A stretch of DNA of 5,034 nt from contig JAHRHW010000339.1 of the NCBI GenBank assembly GCA_019100305.1, positions 1 to 5,034 on the forward strand, read 5' to 3'. The notes under the pieces were generated by a model that worked only from the letters and a program-made list of their open reading frames with translations, was not told the origin of the DNA and searched no databases. This stretch comes from Candidatus Thiodiazotropha taylori. GTDB taxonomy: Bacteria > Pseudomonadota > Gammaproteobacteria > Chromatiales > Chromatiaceae. Made by a program: the position numbers and the translations under genes. This document shows, piece after piece, positions 5,029 to 5,034 of the stretch (positions are counted from its first letter, which is position 1; each line of letters begins with the position of its first letter).

Positions 5029-5034
5029 TTCAGG
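5025..5034 (+). CDS. Possible start of a fourth operon gene, cut by the window end
   Basis: The aorC stop TGA (5026-5028) overlaps a GTG at 5025-5027 (GTGA), a typical coupled stop-start. The reading frame begins M-I-Q. TGATGGAGGC at 4991-5000 contains an SD-like GGAGG, but it is 26 bases away, so translation would depend mainly on coupling. Only three codons are visible. A small MoaD-like sulfur-carrier protein, often encoded beside tungsten oxidoreductase genes, would fit, but this is a guess from context. Confidence 0.25.

Overview
The window looks like the chromosome of a proteobacterium. It has moderately GC-rich coding sequence, Shine-Dalgarno (SD)-led genes, a LysR-family regulator and a compact same-strand operon. 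The protein style suggests a facultative or anaerobic beta- or gammaproteobacterium, but that is an impression and not something the sequence proves. All genes are on the + strand. I saw no RNA genes, insertion sequences or CRISPR arrays.

Layout. Positions 1-858 hold a LysR-type transcriptional regulator whose first residues lie before the window. Positions 859-1365 are a 507-base gap without a gene. Its middle (about 1081-1200) is near 30% GC and it is crowded with direct and inverted repeats, so it is probably the control region of the operon that follows. Positions 1366-5028 hold three complete genes: a 159-residue ferredoxin-like protein with 16 cysteines (four [4Fe-4S] clusters), a 617-residue tungstopterin aldehyde:ferredoxin oxidoreductase (AOR) catalytic subunit, and a 414-residue FAD/NAD(P)H oxidoreductase. 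The last codons of the third gene may overlap the GTG start of a fourth gene that leaves the window.

How the genes work together. Gene order, subunit sizes and domain content match the AorABC enzyme type known from Aromatoleum. In that enzyme AorB oxidises aldehydes to carboxylic acids at a tungsten-bis-pyranopterin centre. AorA carries the electrons through a chain of Fe-S clusters, and AorC passes them through FAD to NAD+. The purified Aromatoleum enzyme can also run in reverse, reducing acids with strong donors, and can use H2. The complex here is expected to be cytoplasmic, because none of the three proteins shows a signal peptide or membrane segment. The LysR protein is the natural candidate regulator, but this is inferred from position only.

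The most unusual features are not coding. They are the repeat-rich 507-base leader and the aorB-aorC junction, where a strong GC hairpin carries CCTCC in its loop, the exact complement of the aorC SD core GGAGG a few bases downstream.
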